From NCBI GenBank assembly GCA_030615605.1, contig JAUWYY010000001.1, positions 1-64,000 of the forward strand: a stretch of 64,000 bases of DNA, given 5' to 3'. The stretch comes from a bacterium. GTDB lineage: Bacteria; Armatimonadota; Zipacnadia; Zipacnadales; Zipacnadaceae. The translations under genes and the position numbers were made by a program. Below the pieces are notes generated by a model. That model saw nothing but the letters and a program-made list of their open reading frames with translations. It was not told where the DNA came from and did no database searches. Positions 34,204 to 43,460 of the stretch are shown one piece after another (positions within the stretch are counted from its first letter, which is position 1; each line of letters starts with the position of its first letter).

Positions 34204-36624
34204 ATGCGCCGCAGAGCACGTCGCAAAATGACCCCCGCACAAGTAGCGCGGTGGTTTAGATATCTTAACGTACTGATCTTGCTGGTGGCGACGGTCTTCA
34301 TTGGCGGTTGGGCTGGCGGATTGGCCGGGCTGCGCCAGACCTTCGCGGGCCAGCGCCGGCTGGTGGACTACCGGCCCCGCCTGACTACCAATATCTACTC
34401 CACCGAAACCCACTCCGGCGAGCCCGCTACCCATACTCTCATCGGGCAGGTCTACAAAGAGAATCGCGCTCTGGTCCCCCTGAGAGAAATACCCCGCTAT
34501 ATGCAGGACGCTGCGGTGGCGATCGAGGATCACAGGTTCTGGCGGCATCGGGGCATCAGCCCCCGCGATATGCTGCGGGCGGCGTGGGTGAATGTCGCCG
34601 GCGGGCAGGTCAGGCAAGGCGCCAGCACCATAACTCAGCAACTGGTCCGTAACATCTGGCTGACCCAGGAACGGACCTGGGATCGCAAATTCAAGGAGAT
34701 ACTGCTGGCTATTGAGGTGGAGCGGTGCTTCTCCAAGCAGGAAATCCTGGAGATGTATCTCAACGAGATCTACTATGGCCATGGGGCGTATGGGGTTGGC
34801 ACGGCAGCAGCGATCTTCTTTGGCAAACGGCCCGACGAGCTGACTGTTGGCGAGGCGGCGCTGCTGGCGGGATTGCCCAAAGCGCCGACGTACTATTCTC
34901 CGTTCAACCATCCCCAGCGGGCCAAGCGCCGCCGCCGGGAAGTGCTCGCTGCCATGCAGGGGCCAGGGTATATCACGGCCGACCAGGCCAAGGCTGCTGA
35001 TGACGAGCAGATCCAAAGCCACTTGCAGCCCGAGCCGAAAGCAACCGGGATGGTCGCCTTCGCTGCTCCTCATTTCACTCATCTGGTGATTCGCCTGCTG
35101 TGTGACCAATATGGCGTGGACACAGTCTATGCCGGCGGCTGGCAGGTCTATACCACGCTGGATGTCCGCTTGCAGAAGATTGCCGAAGAAGAACTGACCG
35201 ACCGAGTGATGGAGCTGCGGCGCCAGGGCCTTATCAAGGGCAATCTGGTCGGGCAGGGGGCGTTGGCCTGTGTAGATGTCCACACCGGCGGAGTGCTGGC
35301 GATGGTAGGTGGTGTCGGTCCGTATGAAAGGGTTCAGTACAACCGTGCTCATCCCGGCCCACCGCAGTATGGACGGCAGCCCGGGTCAGCTTTCAAGCCC
35401 TATGTCTGGGCTACAGCTCTGGAGTCGGGATATGGTCCCAACTCCAAGTTCAGTGCCGACCCGATTGTGATCCGACTGGGCGCGCGCGAGCCCTGGCGGC
35501 CGCAAAACTATTCAACCAAGCAAGTAGGTGCTTGGGCACTGCGTCGGGCTCTGGCCCAGTCGGTAAACCTGGTGTCGGTACGGTTGGTGCAAAAAGTTGG
35601 GGCTAACAAAGTCGTCAATTACGCGGCGCGAGTGCTGAATATACCCCACGAGCGGCTCGACCCGGTTCCCGCGCTAGCGCTGGGAGTGTCCAACATCTCG
35701 CCCCTGGAGCAAGCTTCCGGGTTCTCCTGTTTTGCCAATGGCGGACTGCGCGCCAAGCGCCGTTTCTTCAGTCGTATCGAGAATCACCGTGGCGAGGTTA
35801 TCGTGGACAATCCGCCCCGGCTGACCCGGGTGCTGCGCCCCGAGACAGCCATCAGCATGGTCAGTATGATGCGAGGTGTCATCACTTCCGGCACCGGGAC
35901 GCCGGCGCGGGTACCAGAGCTTGGCCCTGCCCAGGCTGGAAAGACAGGCACGACTCAGGACGGGCGTGACGCCTGGTGGATTGGATTTACGCCTGACCTG
36001 TGCGCGGCGGTCTGGATTGGCAATGACGACAATAAGCCAATGCGTGGCTCCAGCGGCAGCTCGTTTTGCGCGCCGGTGTGGCGGGAGTTTATGAAGCGAG
36101 CGATAGGTATAATGGGCAGTCAGGGCAAGTTCCCGGAGGGCCGTGGTGTGGTCGCCACCAGGCCAGACGAGGCTGAAGAGGAGGAAGAGGAGGATAGGAT
36201 TGTGACCACTTGCACGCAGACTGGTCAGCGTGCTACCGAGTACTGCCCGCAGACAGTGGACACGCTGTTCGGCCCCGACGAGCAGGTCCCTGGTTATTGC
36301 ACCAAACACCGTGCTCCTGGAGCAGGCGGCGCCACTGCCAGTAGCGGGTCGTCGGAAGGTGGCCAGCCCGGCACAGAGCGCACCGTGACGGTGACCATCT
36401 GTGAGGATTCGGGAAAGCTGGCCACGCCGTTTTGTCCCCGCACTCGTGAGATTGAGATCCCTGCCGACTCTGCACCGACGAGCAAGTGCAACCTGCATGG
36501 TCTACCGGCAGGCACCTCCACGCCCGCCTCACCACCATCTGAGGGGGTTGGAGAGGAGCCGGAAGAGCCGACCAGCACAGGAGCTGGCACCACAGAGCGG
36601 GCGGTCTCTGGTGACGAAGGGTAG
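34204..36624 (+). CDS. Class A penicillin-binding protein (PBP1A-like)
   Basis: Encodes 806 aa. One membrane anchor (residues 22-42) is followed by a GT51 transglycosylase domain. Its catalytic Glu is at AIEDHRFWRHRGI (E108), with RQGASTITQQLVRN and EMYLNEIYYGHGAYG. The transpeptidase domain has SXXK in RQPGSAFKPY (about S396), SVN in AQSVNLVSV and KTGTT near 580. The C-terminal 120 residues hold two Cys-paired modules (TCTQTGQRATEYCPQ and ICEDSGKLATPFCPR) joined by Gly/Ser/Thr-rich linkers. It polymerises and cross-links peptidoglycan. There is no ribosome-binding site; the promoter places the transcript start at the ATG, suggesting leaderless translation. Confidence 0.95.
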   Translation: MRRRARRKMTPAQVARWFRYLNVLILLVATVFIGGWAGGLAGLRQTFAGQRRLVDYRPRLTTNIYSTETHSGEPATHTLIGQVYKENRALVPLREIPRYMQDAAVAIEDHRFWRHRGISPRDMLRAAWVNVAGGQVRQGASTITQQLVRNIWLTQERTWDRKFKEILLAIEVERCFSKQEILEMYLNEIYYGHGAYGVGTAAAIFFGKRPDELTVGEAALLAGLPKAPTYYSPFNHPQRAKRRRREVLAAMQGPGYITADQAKAADDEQIQSHLQPEPKATGMVAFAAPHFTHLVIRLLCDQYGVDTVYAGGWQVYTTLDVRLQKIAEEELTDRVMELRRQGLIKGNLVGQGALACVDVHTGGVLAMVGGVGPYERVQYNRAHPGPPQYGRQPGSAFKPYVWATALESGYGPNSKFSADPIVIRLGAREPWRPQNYSTKQVGAWALRRALAQSVNLVSVRLVQKVGANKVVNYAARVLNIPHERLDPVPALALGVSNISPLEQASGFSCFANGGLRAKRRFFSRIENHRGEVIVDNPPRLTRVLRPETAISMVSMMRGVITSGTGTPARVPELGPAQAGKTGTTQDGRDAWWIGFTPDLCAAVWIGNDDNKPMRGSSGSSFCAPVWREFMKRAIGIMGSQGKFPEGRGVVATRPDEAEEEEEEDRIVTTCTQTGQRATEYCPQTVDTLFGPDEQVPGYCTKHRAPGAGGATASSGSSEGGQPGTERTVTVTICEDSGKLATPFCPRTREIEIPADSAPTSKCNLHGLPAGTSTPASPPSEGVGEEPEEPTSTGAGTTERAVSGDEG

Positions 36625-36635
36625 CGGTAGTTGTT

Positions 36636-38627
36636 ATGAATAGTATTGGCGATCAGGGGACCCAATTCACAGTTCGTTTGCGCATAGCGGCCATTGCAGT
36701 GGGCCTGGTTTTTGCTCTGTTCGTTGGCCGCTTGTGGGTGTTGCAACTGACCCAGTGGACAACCTACGCCGAAGGGGCGACGGCCAACCGCACTGAGGTA
36801 GTCTGGGAGGAGGCTCCCCGAGGCATCGTCCGCGACTGTAACGGGGTAGTGCTGGCTGAGAATCGCGCTGTGTGGACGGTTCATGTCATTCCTGCAGACT
36901 TCCCCGACGATCAGGAAGCAGTTGACGAAATTATCGTGCAACTGGCCGGCATCCTGGGCCAGGAGCGTTCAGTTTCGACCGCCGATCTCAGGAAGCAAAT
37001 CAGTGAGATCTGCCAGGGCAGCGGCCCCGAAGCCAGACCGCTGACAGGTGCGGGAGAGGATGTTTCGCTGGAAGTCGTCCAGGCCGTCGAAGCCCGTCAA
37101 TATGAGATGCCGGGAGTGGTGATCAAGCAGAACAATCAGCGGTACTATCCCCACGGAAAGCTGGCCTCTCACCTGATAGGGTATGGCCGCCCCATCAATG
37201 TCAATTTGGCCGACTATGAGCGGGTAAAAGATTTCTGCTATCCCCAATCATCACCAGCACCGGCCGGACTGCTGAATATCGAAAAGCTGGTCCACCAGCC
37301 GATATACACTCGCAATTCCCTCTTTGGCCAGGAGGGAGTGGAAGCCTCCTACGAACTGCTCGAACGCGGCGGCGTGATGGTGCCGGTCCTGCCCGGGCGG
37401 CGGGGCTATTACCTGTACGAAGTCAATGCCAGTGGAATGCCGGTGCGGGAGATTGACTCCCGGCCTCCTGATAGGGGCGCCACTGTCTATTTGGCCCTGG
37501 ATACTGAGCTGCAAAGGATGACTGAGCAGGCTCTGGAGGAGGCGATTGCTGGCAGCACGCGCACCGCCGCCGCAGTGATGATGGATGTTGAGACCGGGGA
37601 AATACTTGTACTGGCGAGCAAGCCGAGCCTGGACGCCAACATCTGGACGGGACCGATCCCGCCGGAGAAGTGGGAACGCATCCACAACGACCCGCGGCGG
37701 CCGATGCGTAACACCGCAATTGCCGGCGAATACCCGCCCGGTTCGGTCTTCAAGCTCATCTCTGCCATCGCCGCCTGGCAGACCACCGACCTGCAGGAAA
37801 ACACCACCTTCACCTGTGATGGTGCCATTACGGTGGGACGCCATCACCAGCGCTTTGAGTGCTGGAAGCACAACGGCCATGGTCTGGTAAGCTTCTACAA
37901 GGGCATGGCCCAGTCGTGCGATGTCTACTTCTATCAAACTGTGCTGACAGATAGATTTGAGGGGCTGTCCAGCGACAGCATTGCCCGGTACGCTCGCTTG
38001 TCGGGGCTGGGAGTGCCGACCGGCATAGATATTCCCGGCGAGGAAGAAGGTCACGTGCCCGATAAGGAGTGGAAGGCGACTGTCGAGCGGGACTCGTGGC
38101 TGACCGGCGATACGGTGAATATGGTTATTGGGCAGGGATGGCTGACAGCGACGCCTCTGCAGATGGTTGTAGCAACGGCAGCGGTGGCTAACGGAGGCAA
38201 GATCCTCCAGCCGAGAGTGGTGCACAAGATTCAGTGGCCAAGGTGGCTGGGTGGTGGGGTCGAAGTACTTGAGCCTGTTGTGGTGCGTCGGCTGGAACTT
38301 GCTCCCGAAACCCTGGCGCGGGTGCGTAAGGGCATGCGCCTGGCCGTCACCCGGCCCCACGGTACCGCGCAGGCGGTCGGGGGCTTGGGAGTGGCTGTCG
38401 CTGGCAAGACTGGCTCGGCTGAGCATCGCCGCGACCGTCCCACCCATGCCTGGTTTGTTTGCTTCGCTCCCTACCAACAGCCTAAGTACGCCGTAGCTGT
38501 GTTCGTTTGGGAGGGAGGACATGGCGGGACGGCCGCCGCGCCCATTGCCCGGCGTATGCTGGCCGCAGCCTTCGGACTGGGACCCGGCGGTCGCGTTTCC
38601 GCTCACTTGCCCTCAGCTTCGGACTGA
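36636..38627 (+). CDS. mrdA: Class B penicillin-binding protein 2 (elongation-type transpeptidase)
   Basis: Encodes 663 aa, 11 bp after the PBP1A gene, so likely co-transcribed. One N-terminal membrane helix (AAIAVGLVFALFVGRLWVL) and a PBP dimerisation domain (EEAPRGIVRDCNGVVLAEN) precede the transpeptidase. That domain has SVFK (about S369), SCD in MAQSCDVYFYQT (about 427) and KTGS in AGKTGSAEH (about 591). SCD rather than SSN is the PBP2 pattern, against FtsI. No rodA is adjacent. It cross-links peptidoglycan during wall elongation. Confidence 0.92.
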   Translation: MNSIGDQGTQFTVRLRIAAIAVGLVFALFVGRLWVLQLTQWTTYAEGATANRTEVVWEEAPRGIVRDCNGVVLAENRAVWTVHVIPADFPDDQEAVDEIIVQLAGILGQERSVSTADLRKQISEICQGSGPEARPLTGAGEDVSLEVVQAVEARQYEMPGVVIKQNNQRYYPHGKLASHLIGYGRPINVNLADYERVKDFCYPQSSPAPAGLLNIEKLVHQPIYTRNSLFGQEGVEASYELLERGGVMVPVLPGRRGYYLYEVNASGMPVREIDSRPPDRGATVYLALDTELQRMTEQALEEAIAGSTRTAAAVMMDVETGEILVLASKPSLDANIWTGPIPPEKWERIHNDPRRPMRNTAIAGEYPPGSVFKLISAIAAWQTTDLQENTTFTCDGAITVGRHHQRFECWKHNGHGLVSFYKGMAQSCDVYFYQTVLTDRFEGLSSDSIARYARLSGLGVPTGIDIPGEEEGHVPDKEWKATVERDSWLTGDTVNMVIGQGWLTATPLQMVVATAAVANGGKILQPRVVHKIQWPRWLGGGVEVLEPVVVRRLELAPETLARVRKGMRLAVTRPHGTAQAVGGLGVAVAGKTGSAEHRRDRPTHAWFVCFAPYQQPKYAVAVFVWEGGHGGTAAAPIARRMLAAAFGLGPGGRVSAHLPSASD

Positions 38628-38895
38628 AGCAGGGCACCTGCTATCGGCTTGTCCCACCGTATGAGCGGGAACCGCCACAATACCTCTCGTAGGCACCCAG
38701 GGGGCACCTGTCTGTTCTCAGCGGTATAGGTCTGCACGATAAGTAGCCAGGACCCGCTGGAGTCTGGCAATGCCAAGCCCGCGCAGTTCTACAAAGGACG
38801 ACCAGCGAGCGACGGCGAACAGGTGATCAGGACGTGAGTAAGGTTCGGCGTGAGCAAACCACCTGGGGCAAGTCCACCGCGTGGAAAGGGCCGAA
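38628..38895. other. Intergenic, possible gene remnant on the minus strand
   Basis: No good gene. On the minus strand the segment ending at 38718 reads RPDHLFAVARWSSFVELRGL then GIARLQRVLATYRADLYR and a stop. This looks protein-like but has no start with a ribosome-binding site and I do not recognise it. It may be the tail of a lost gene. Confidence 0.3.
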
Positions 38896-40245
38896 GTGAG
38901 CCAGCTTCCTAACATACTCTGGGTAGTTTTCGATGCTTTGAGATGGGACCGTTTAAGCTGCTACGGTCACCACCGCCAGACTACCCCCAATGTTGATCGT
39001 CTGGCAGCCGAGGGTGCGCGGTATCTGCGGGCCTTTGCCCAGGCTCATTTTAGCTTGCCCTCACACACGACAATGCTGACCGGTTTGTATCCGCATGAGC
39101 ACAGAATGGAAAGACCCCACCACGTATTGGATGACGCAGTGATCTCGCTGCCCAGCAGGTTGAATGCAATCGGCTACGAGACCATCTGCTTATCGGGCAA
39201 CCAGTATGTGGGGCCAGCCAACGGCTTGAGTAGAGATTTCCGCCAATACTTCAATTCGGAGCCCAAAGCCCGAAGAAACAACCAGTGGAATAGGCTACTG
39301 GAATGCGCGGGGCTGACCGACCAGGGCGCGAGAGATACCAACCGTGTGGCCATGGGTGCCATGGATGGCTGCACAATGCCGTGGTTTATGTACCTCGTCT
39401 ACACAGAAACCCACACACCTTACTCGCCGCCTCTTGGCTTTATTGGCAGGTATCATGACGGGGTGCTGGCTCGTGTTGCTCACCCACTTTTTGCCCTCTG
39501 GGCTGGGTCACTGAAGCGTGTAGCCTGGGCGGGCAATGAAAGAGCATGGCAGTGGGCCCGCGCCTTATATGATGCGGAGATTGCGTATGCTGACTACCGC
39601 CTCGGGGAATTAGTAGGATTCATGGCAGACCGTGGCATTCTTGATGAGACAATCGTGATCATAACGGCGGATCATGGGGATTTCCTGGGGGAACAGGGCC
39701 TGGGAGGACATACCTTCGGGTTCGGCGAGGCCTTGCTACATGTGCCGCTGGTGCTCAGGTTCCCTTCCGATGTGCCGCCAGGAACTGTCGCTGCCCAGGT
39801 TGTGGAACTGCGAGATATCCCGTACACAGTCATGAAGATGTTGGGCGCGCAGTTGCGCACTACCAGCGTTTACTCGGCGCGGAATCTGTTGGCGCCCTCG
39901 CCAGCGGACCGGGCATTTGCCTACGCACGACGCACACAAATGGACGAACGGGGCAAGGTGCAGTTTCGCAAGAAGAAGTGGACACGTCGCTTTCTGAGGC
40001 ACGATAGGGATGTGCAGATCCTGCGCACTGCCCAATGGCAGTTCCGGCTCTATGGCAGCGGCGAGCGAGCATTGTATGATGTCGAGGGAGATCCGGCGGA
40101 GGAGAACGAAATCTCAGCGCAGCATCCGGACATCGCGGATGAACTCCACGGAAAGCTTGAGGGTTTTCTGGCTCAGGCGCCAATCGCAAACGATTGGTCG
40201 CTCGGTGCCAGCTCACTAGGCCAGGGCATAATCGAAAGGAGCTAA
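38896..40245 (+). CDS. Sulfatase-like hydrolase (alkaline phosphatase superfamily)
   Basis: Encodes 449 aa from GTG 38896 (GGAAAGG six nt upstream). The superfamily fold is clear: NILWVVFDALRWDRLSCYGH (first metal Asp, D13), TPNVDRLAAEG, TMLTGLYPHEH, VIITADHGDFLGEQG (second metal site) and LYDVEGDPAEENEI at the C-terminus. The active-site stretch reads AHFSLPSHTTMLTG: the nucleophile would be S53, but the C/S-x-P-S-R sulfatase motif has His in place of Arg. So formylglycine formation and true sulfatase activity are doubtful; phospho- or arylsulfo-type hydrolase or transferase activity is equally possible. No signal peptide. Four bp from the next gene. Confidence 0.82.
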   Translation: MSQLPNILWVVFDALRWDRLSCYGHHRQTTPNVDRLAAEGARYLRAFAQAHFSLPSHTTMLTGLYPHEHRMERPHHVLDDAVISLPSRLNAIGYETICLSGNQYVGPANGLSRDFRQYFNSEPKARRNNQWNRLLECAGLTDQGARDTNRVAMGAMDGCTMPWFMYLVYTETHTPYSPPLGFIGRYHDGVLARVAHPLFALWAGSLKRVAWAGNERAWQWARALYDAEIAYADYRLGELVGFMADRGILDETIVIITADHGDFLGEQGLGGHTFGFGEALLHVPLVLRFPSDVPPGTVAAQVVELRDIPYTVMKMLGAQLRTTSVYSARNLLAPSPADRAFAYARRTQMDERGKVQFRKKKWTRRFLRHDRDVQILRTAQWQFRLYGSGERALYDVEGDPAEENEISAQHPDIADELHGKLEGFLAQAPIANDWSLGASSLGQGIIERS

Positions 40246-40249
40246 CACA

Positions 40250-41296
40250 ATGTCAAGTTCGGCTGAAAACCGCAGATACGGAACAGCGATCATCGGCTGT
40301 GGTGGGATGGGGATTCGCCACGTTGAGGCAGCCGCCAACCACCCGCGCACCGACTTGGTAGCGGTTGTGGACTGGAAAGAAGAAGTCCGCGAGCAGTGCC
40401 AGCGCGACTACGGCGCCCAAAATGCCTACGCCGACTACACGGCCATCCTTGACCGTGACGACATCCAATTAGTCGTGGTAGCCACCTGGCCTTCCACTCA
40501 CCGGGAGATTGTCGAGGCCTGTCTGCGAGCCGGCAAAGATGTGCTGTGCGAGAAGCCTCTGGCTCCCAGCTTAGACGAGGCCAGCAGCATGATTGATACC
40601 GTGCGGGAAACAGGCAGGAAGCTGCGGGTCGGTTACGTCCTGCATTATCACCGGGCATACAACAAAGTCACAGAGATGATTCGCGAAGGTGCGTTGGGCC
40701 CGCCGCCCTATATTATGCGGCTGCTGGGCGGGGAACATGCCGCCACCTGCGAGCACTGGCGCCGCGACCTGAAGCTGATCGTCGAAACTTCGCCGGGAAT
40801 TGACTGCGGCTGCCACTATGTGGATATCATGCGGCGCGTTACTGGCGCAGATGCCGTATGGGTCTCTGGTGTTGGCGCCCGCACCGAATCTGAGACACCA
40901 TCCGACAACTTCGACTACGAGTTGTTCAGTGTCAAGTTCGACGACGGTTCCTCCGGCATATATGAGGTCGCCTGGACTCACCACTACCGCGACTTCAGCG
41001 AGAAGGAATTCGTCGGGCCAGCCGGCCGCATCCGCCTCAGCTATGCTCACGAGCGCAGCGACGGCTACCAGGAAGAAGGCGACCAGATCGAATATTACCA
41101 GTACCCCGGCAAGCTGACTGTTATCAACGTACCGGGCGGCTTTAAGCACGTGGGTGAGGAACTGACTGACTTAATTGATACCGTCGAACAGGACAAAGAA
41201 GTGATGGACCATCTGGATGACGCCTACAAGAGCCTCCAGATCGTCCTGGCCGGCCATCAAGCTGCTGTCGAGGGCCGAACCATCTGGCTGCAGTAG
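40250..41296 (+). CDS. Gfo/Idh/MocA-family oxidoreductase
   Basis: Encodes 348 aa; AAAGGAG precedes ATG. The NAD(P)-binding Rossmann domain starts YGTAIIGCGGMGIRHVEAA and the family signature VLCEKPLAPSLDEA follows. The C-terminal alpha/beta domain contains SPGIDCGCHYVDIMRRV, with the Asp-x3-His pair typical of sugar dehydrogenases in this family. It oxidises or reduces a sugar or cyclitol. It is tightly coupled to the sulfatase-like gene (4-bp gap), so both may act on a modified sugar. Confidence 0.9.
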   Translation: MSSSAENRRYGTAIIGCGGMGIRHVEAAANHPRTDLVAVVDWKEEVREQCQRDYGAQNAYADYTAILDRDDIQLVVVATWPSTHREIVEACLRAGKDVLCEKPLAPSLDEASSMIDTVRETGRKLRVGYVLHYHRAYNKVTEMIREGALGPPPYIMRLLGGEHAATCEHWRRDLKLIVETSPGIDCGCHYVDIMRRVTGADAVWVSGVGARTESETPSDNFDYELFSVKFDDGSSGIYEVAWTHHYRDFSEKEFVGPAGRIRLSYAHERSDGYQEEGDQIEYYQYPGKLTVINVPGGFKHVGEELTDLIDTVEQDKEVMDHLDDAYKSLQIVLAGHQAAVEGRTIWLQ

Positions 41297-41392
41297 CCTG
41301 GCTTACATCAGGACTGTGGTCCACCTAATCACCTGAAGCCCAGTGCCGTTCGGCGGTGGAGCCTACCCTACTGACGAATGGCCGGACAGCAA

Positions 41393-41525
41393 TCTGCCCG
41401 GCAAATACTGCAGCCTTGAAGGAATCAGTGCCCGGGACGGATAATACCAAGAATGGATAAGAGACCATTTGGAAGACCTCGAATAGATGGGAACGAATCG
41501 GCCCAGCAAGAGTAACAAGCTTGAT
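41393..41525 (+). pseudogene. Duplicated 5' end of the DNA methyltransferase gene (copy 1)
   Basis: This stretch is nearly identical in order to 43328-43460, the upstream region and first codons of the intact methyltransferase gene. It includes gcagccttgaaggaatca, ggataataccaagaatgg and gatgggaac. The start reads MGTNRPSKSNKLD here against MGTNRPIKHNKLN in the intact gene. After 13 codons similarity ends and the frame stops after about 23 codons. Confidence 0.8.
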
Positions 41526-41779
41526 ATCAGTCGGCCGGCAACAAGGTTATGCTGGTGACAGCGGATACCTTCCGAGAAGCCCTCTATGAATACTCCGAGC
41601 GTTATCCGCGCTTCCGGCGGGCACTGCTGGAGCGAGGAGTCCATATCTTCCCGACCGAGAAGGGGCTGTGGTACCTGTCCGCCGCGCACACCGAACAGGA
41701 TACTGCGCGCACCTTGGAGGCAGTAGACAGTGCTCTGATGGCGTTGAGGGACCAATCCCAGACCACGGAAGGAGAATAG
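41525..41779 (+). pseudogene. C-terminal fragment of a class III (glutamate-1-semialdehyde aminomutase-like) aminotransferase
   Basis: About 84 codons in frame. FRRALLERGVHIFPTEKGLW then YLSAAHTEQDTARTLEAVDS match the last segment of HemL-like class III aminotransferases (LLERGVY ... SAAHTEEDI). The PLP-binding domain is missing; the upstream side is joined directly to the methyltransferase remnant. The internal ATG at 41549 has no convincing ribosome-binding site. Its tail carries the ribosome-binding site of mttB. Confidence 0.75.
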
Positions 41780-41783
41780 AACG

Positions 41784-43271
41784 ATGACCGAACGCAGGAC
41801 CCCACGAATTTCGCTTTTGAGTGGTGCGGATTGTGAGCGAGTCCACGAGGCCACGCTTGACCTGATGCGGCGCGTCGGCGTGCGCTTTCTTCCTGAGGAA
41901 GCGCTGAGCGTCTTTCGTCAGGCGGGCTTTGAGATCACTGACGGTGACATCGTCCGGTTCCAGCCGGATGATGTCGAGGCGGCGCTGGAGACGGTACCCA
42001 AGAGTGTTGTGCGCCGCGGCTTATCCCCGGGCTTTGACGTTGAGATTGGGGGTGGGACCCTGGCGATGGGCGCCGGATCGGTGCCGCTCTATGTCATCGA
42101 AACACCGAGTTACGAGCGGCGACCGGCAACGCTCGACGATCTGGTCAAGTTTACATGGCTGGTTGACGGGCTGGAGAATCTCGCTATTGGCAATGGCGTA
42201 GTCCTCCCCCACGATGTGGCCGGTTCGGTGATGCACGTCATCTGGAACCTGAATGCAGCCGTGAACACCTCCAAACCCTCGTGCTGCTGGTACGCTACGA
42301 CGCCGCAGATGGCCGAGGACGGCATGGCGGTCATGAGCGCGGCGGCCGGGGGAACTGATAACCTCCGGGAGATGAAGACGTGGGCGGTCAGCATCTGCCA
42401 GGAAGGAGCGCTGACGTGGGGCCCGAGCATGTATGGTCTGCTGGGAATGGCCCAATACGATGTGCCTATTGAGATCGTGCCGATGCCGATAGGCGGGTCA
42501 ATGTGCCCGGTTACGATGGCAGGGACGCTGGTGCACACCAACATGGAGGCCATCAGCGCCATTGTCCTGTCTCAGCTGCTGCGGCCCGGTTGCCCCATCA
42601 TCTATGCGCCCTCTTATGGCGGCTCTATGGATATGCGTCTGGCCGCCCACTGCTTTGGAACGCCTGAGACTGCCCTGCAGGGAGCGGCGTTTGCTCAGCT
42701 TGGTCACTGGTACGGATTTCCCACCAATATGATGGCGGGTCTAAGCGACGCCAAGGTCCCCGATGAGCAGGCTGCTTACGAGAAGATGATGGTTCTGCTG
42801 TTGCCGGCGCTATCGGGTGCAGACTGCATAACCCAAGCCGGGGGGCTGTTGGATTTTGGCCTGAGCGCGAGCTACGAGCAGATGGTGATTGACGACGAGA
42901 TATGCAGTCAGGTGCTTAACCTGGTCACGGGCTTCGATTTCGACGACCAAGCCTTAGCTACGGCGGCGATCGAGCAAGTCGGTCATGGTGGCAGTTACTT
43001 GATGCACGAGCACACTCTGCGGCACTTTCGCGAGGAATTGTGGATGCCCCGGATTTCCAATCGGGAAACCTATGACCAGTGGGCCGAAGCCGGGAGCAAA
43101 GATGTCGTCGCTACAGCAGCACACCGGGCGGAAGAGATCCTCGCTGAGCATCGGCCAGTCGGCATTACCGGGTCGGCCGCGCAGGCGGCAGAGAGTGTAG
43201 TAAGGAGCATCTGCCAGCGGGAAGGCGTCGACTCTGCCTGTGTAGAGCAAGTGATGTTGGCCAAGAGCTGA
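41784..43271 (+). CDS. MttB-family methyltransferase (non-pyrrolysine trimethylamine methyltransferase homologue)
   Basis: Encodes 495 aa; GGAAGGAG precedes ATG. It belongs to the MttB superfamily of corrinoid-protein methyltransferases: HEATLDLMRRVGVRFLPEEAL near the N-terminus, GTLAMGAGSVPLYVI, IGGSMCPVTMAGTLVHTNME, PIIYAPSYGGSMDMR and GLLDFGLSASYEQMVIDDE. Archaeal MttB has an in-frame amber codon for pyrrolysine; here the frame is sense throughout, as in MtgB-like glycine-betaine or other quaternary-amine methyltransferases. No corrinoid protein, reactivase or tetrahydrofolate methyltransferase gene adjoins it. It lies with an aminotransferase fragment between two copies of the methyltransferase 5' end. 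Confidence 0.85.
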   Translation: MTERRTPRISLLSGADCERVHEATLDLMRRVGVRFLPEEALSVFRQAGFEITDGDIVRFQPDDVEAALETVPKSVVRRGLSPGFDVEIGGGTLAMGAGSVPLYVIETPSYERRPATLDDLVKFTWLVDGLENLAIGNGVVLPHDVAGSVMHVIWNLNAAVNTSKPSCCWYATTPQMAEDGMAVMSAAAGGTDNLREMKTWAVSICQEGALTWGPSMYGLLGMAQYDVPIEIVPMPIGGSMCPVTMAGTLVHTNMEAISAIVLSQLLRPGCPIIYAPSYGGSMDMRLAAHCFGTPETALQGAAFAQLGHWYGFPTNMMAGLSDAKVPDEQAAYEKMMVLLLPALSGADCITQAGGLLDFGLSASYEQMVIDDEICSQVLNLVTGFDFDDQALATAAIEQVGHGGSYLMHEHTLRHFREELWMPRISNRETYDQWAEAGSKDVVATAAHRAEEILAEHRPVGITGSAAQAAESVVRSICQREGVDSACVEQVMLAKS

Positions 43272-43327
43272 AAGTAAAGATGAAGGCAGGTTTCATCTTG
43301 GGTTTTATGGCCAGTTGCCGAGGAGCA

Positions 43328-43460
43328 TTCTGCGCGGCAAATGCTGCAGCCTTGAAGGAATCACTGCCCCCGGCGGATAATACCAAGAATGGATAAGAGA
43401 CCACTTGGAGAATCTCGGATAGATGGGAACAAATCGGCCCATTAAACATAATAAGCTCAA
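43328..43460 (+). repeat. Direct repeat, copy 2 (leader and start of the DNA methyltransferase gene)
   Basis: Partner of 41393-41525, about 1.94 kb away, in the same orientation. Identity looks like 85-90 percent by eye over about 130 bp. It lies across the start codon of the intact methyltransferase gene. Confidence 0.8.

Noticed and set aside
34132-35352. 406-codon minus-strand open frame
   Set aside because: Antisense shadow of the PBP1A transglycosylase region; GC-rich third positions keep it open by chance.
37251-38606. 451-codon minus-strand open frame
   Set aside because: It lies antisense inside the PBP2 gene, whose catalytic motifs are all intact; its own product has no domain pattern or ribosome-binding site.
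41784-43271. Pyrrolysine (amber-containing) MttB
   Set aside because: The frame has no internal TAG, so this is a non-pyrrolysine homologue.
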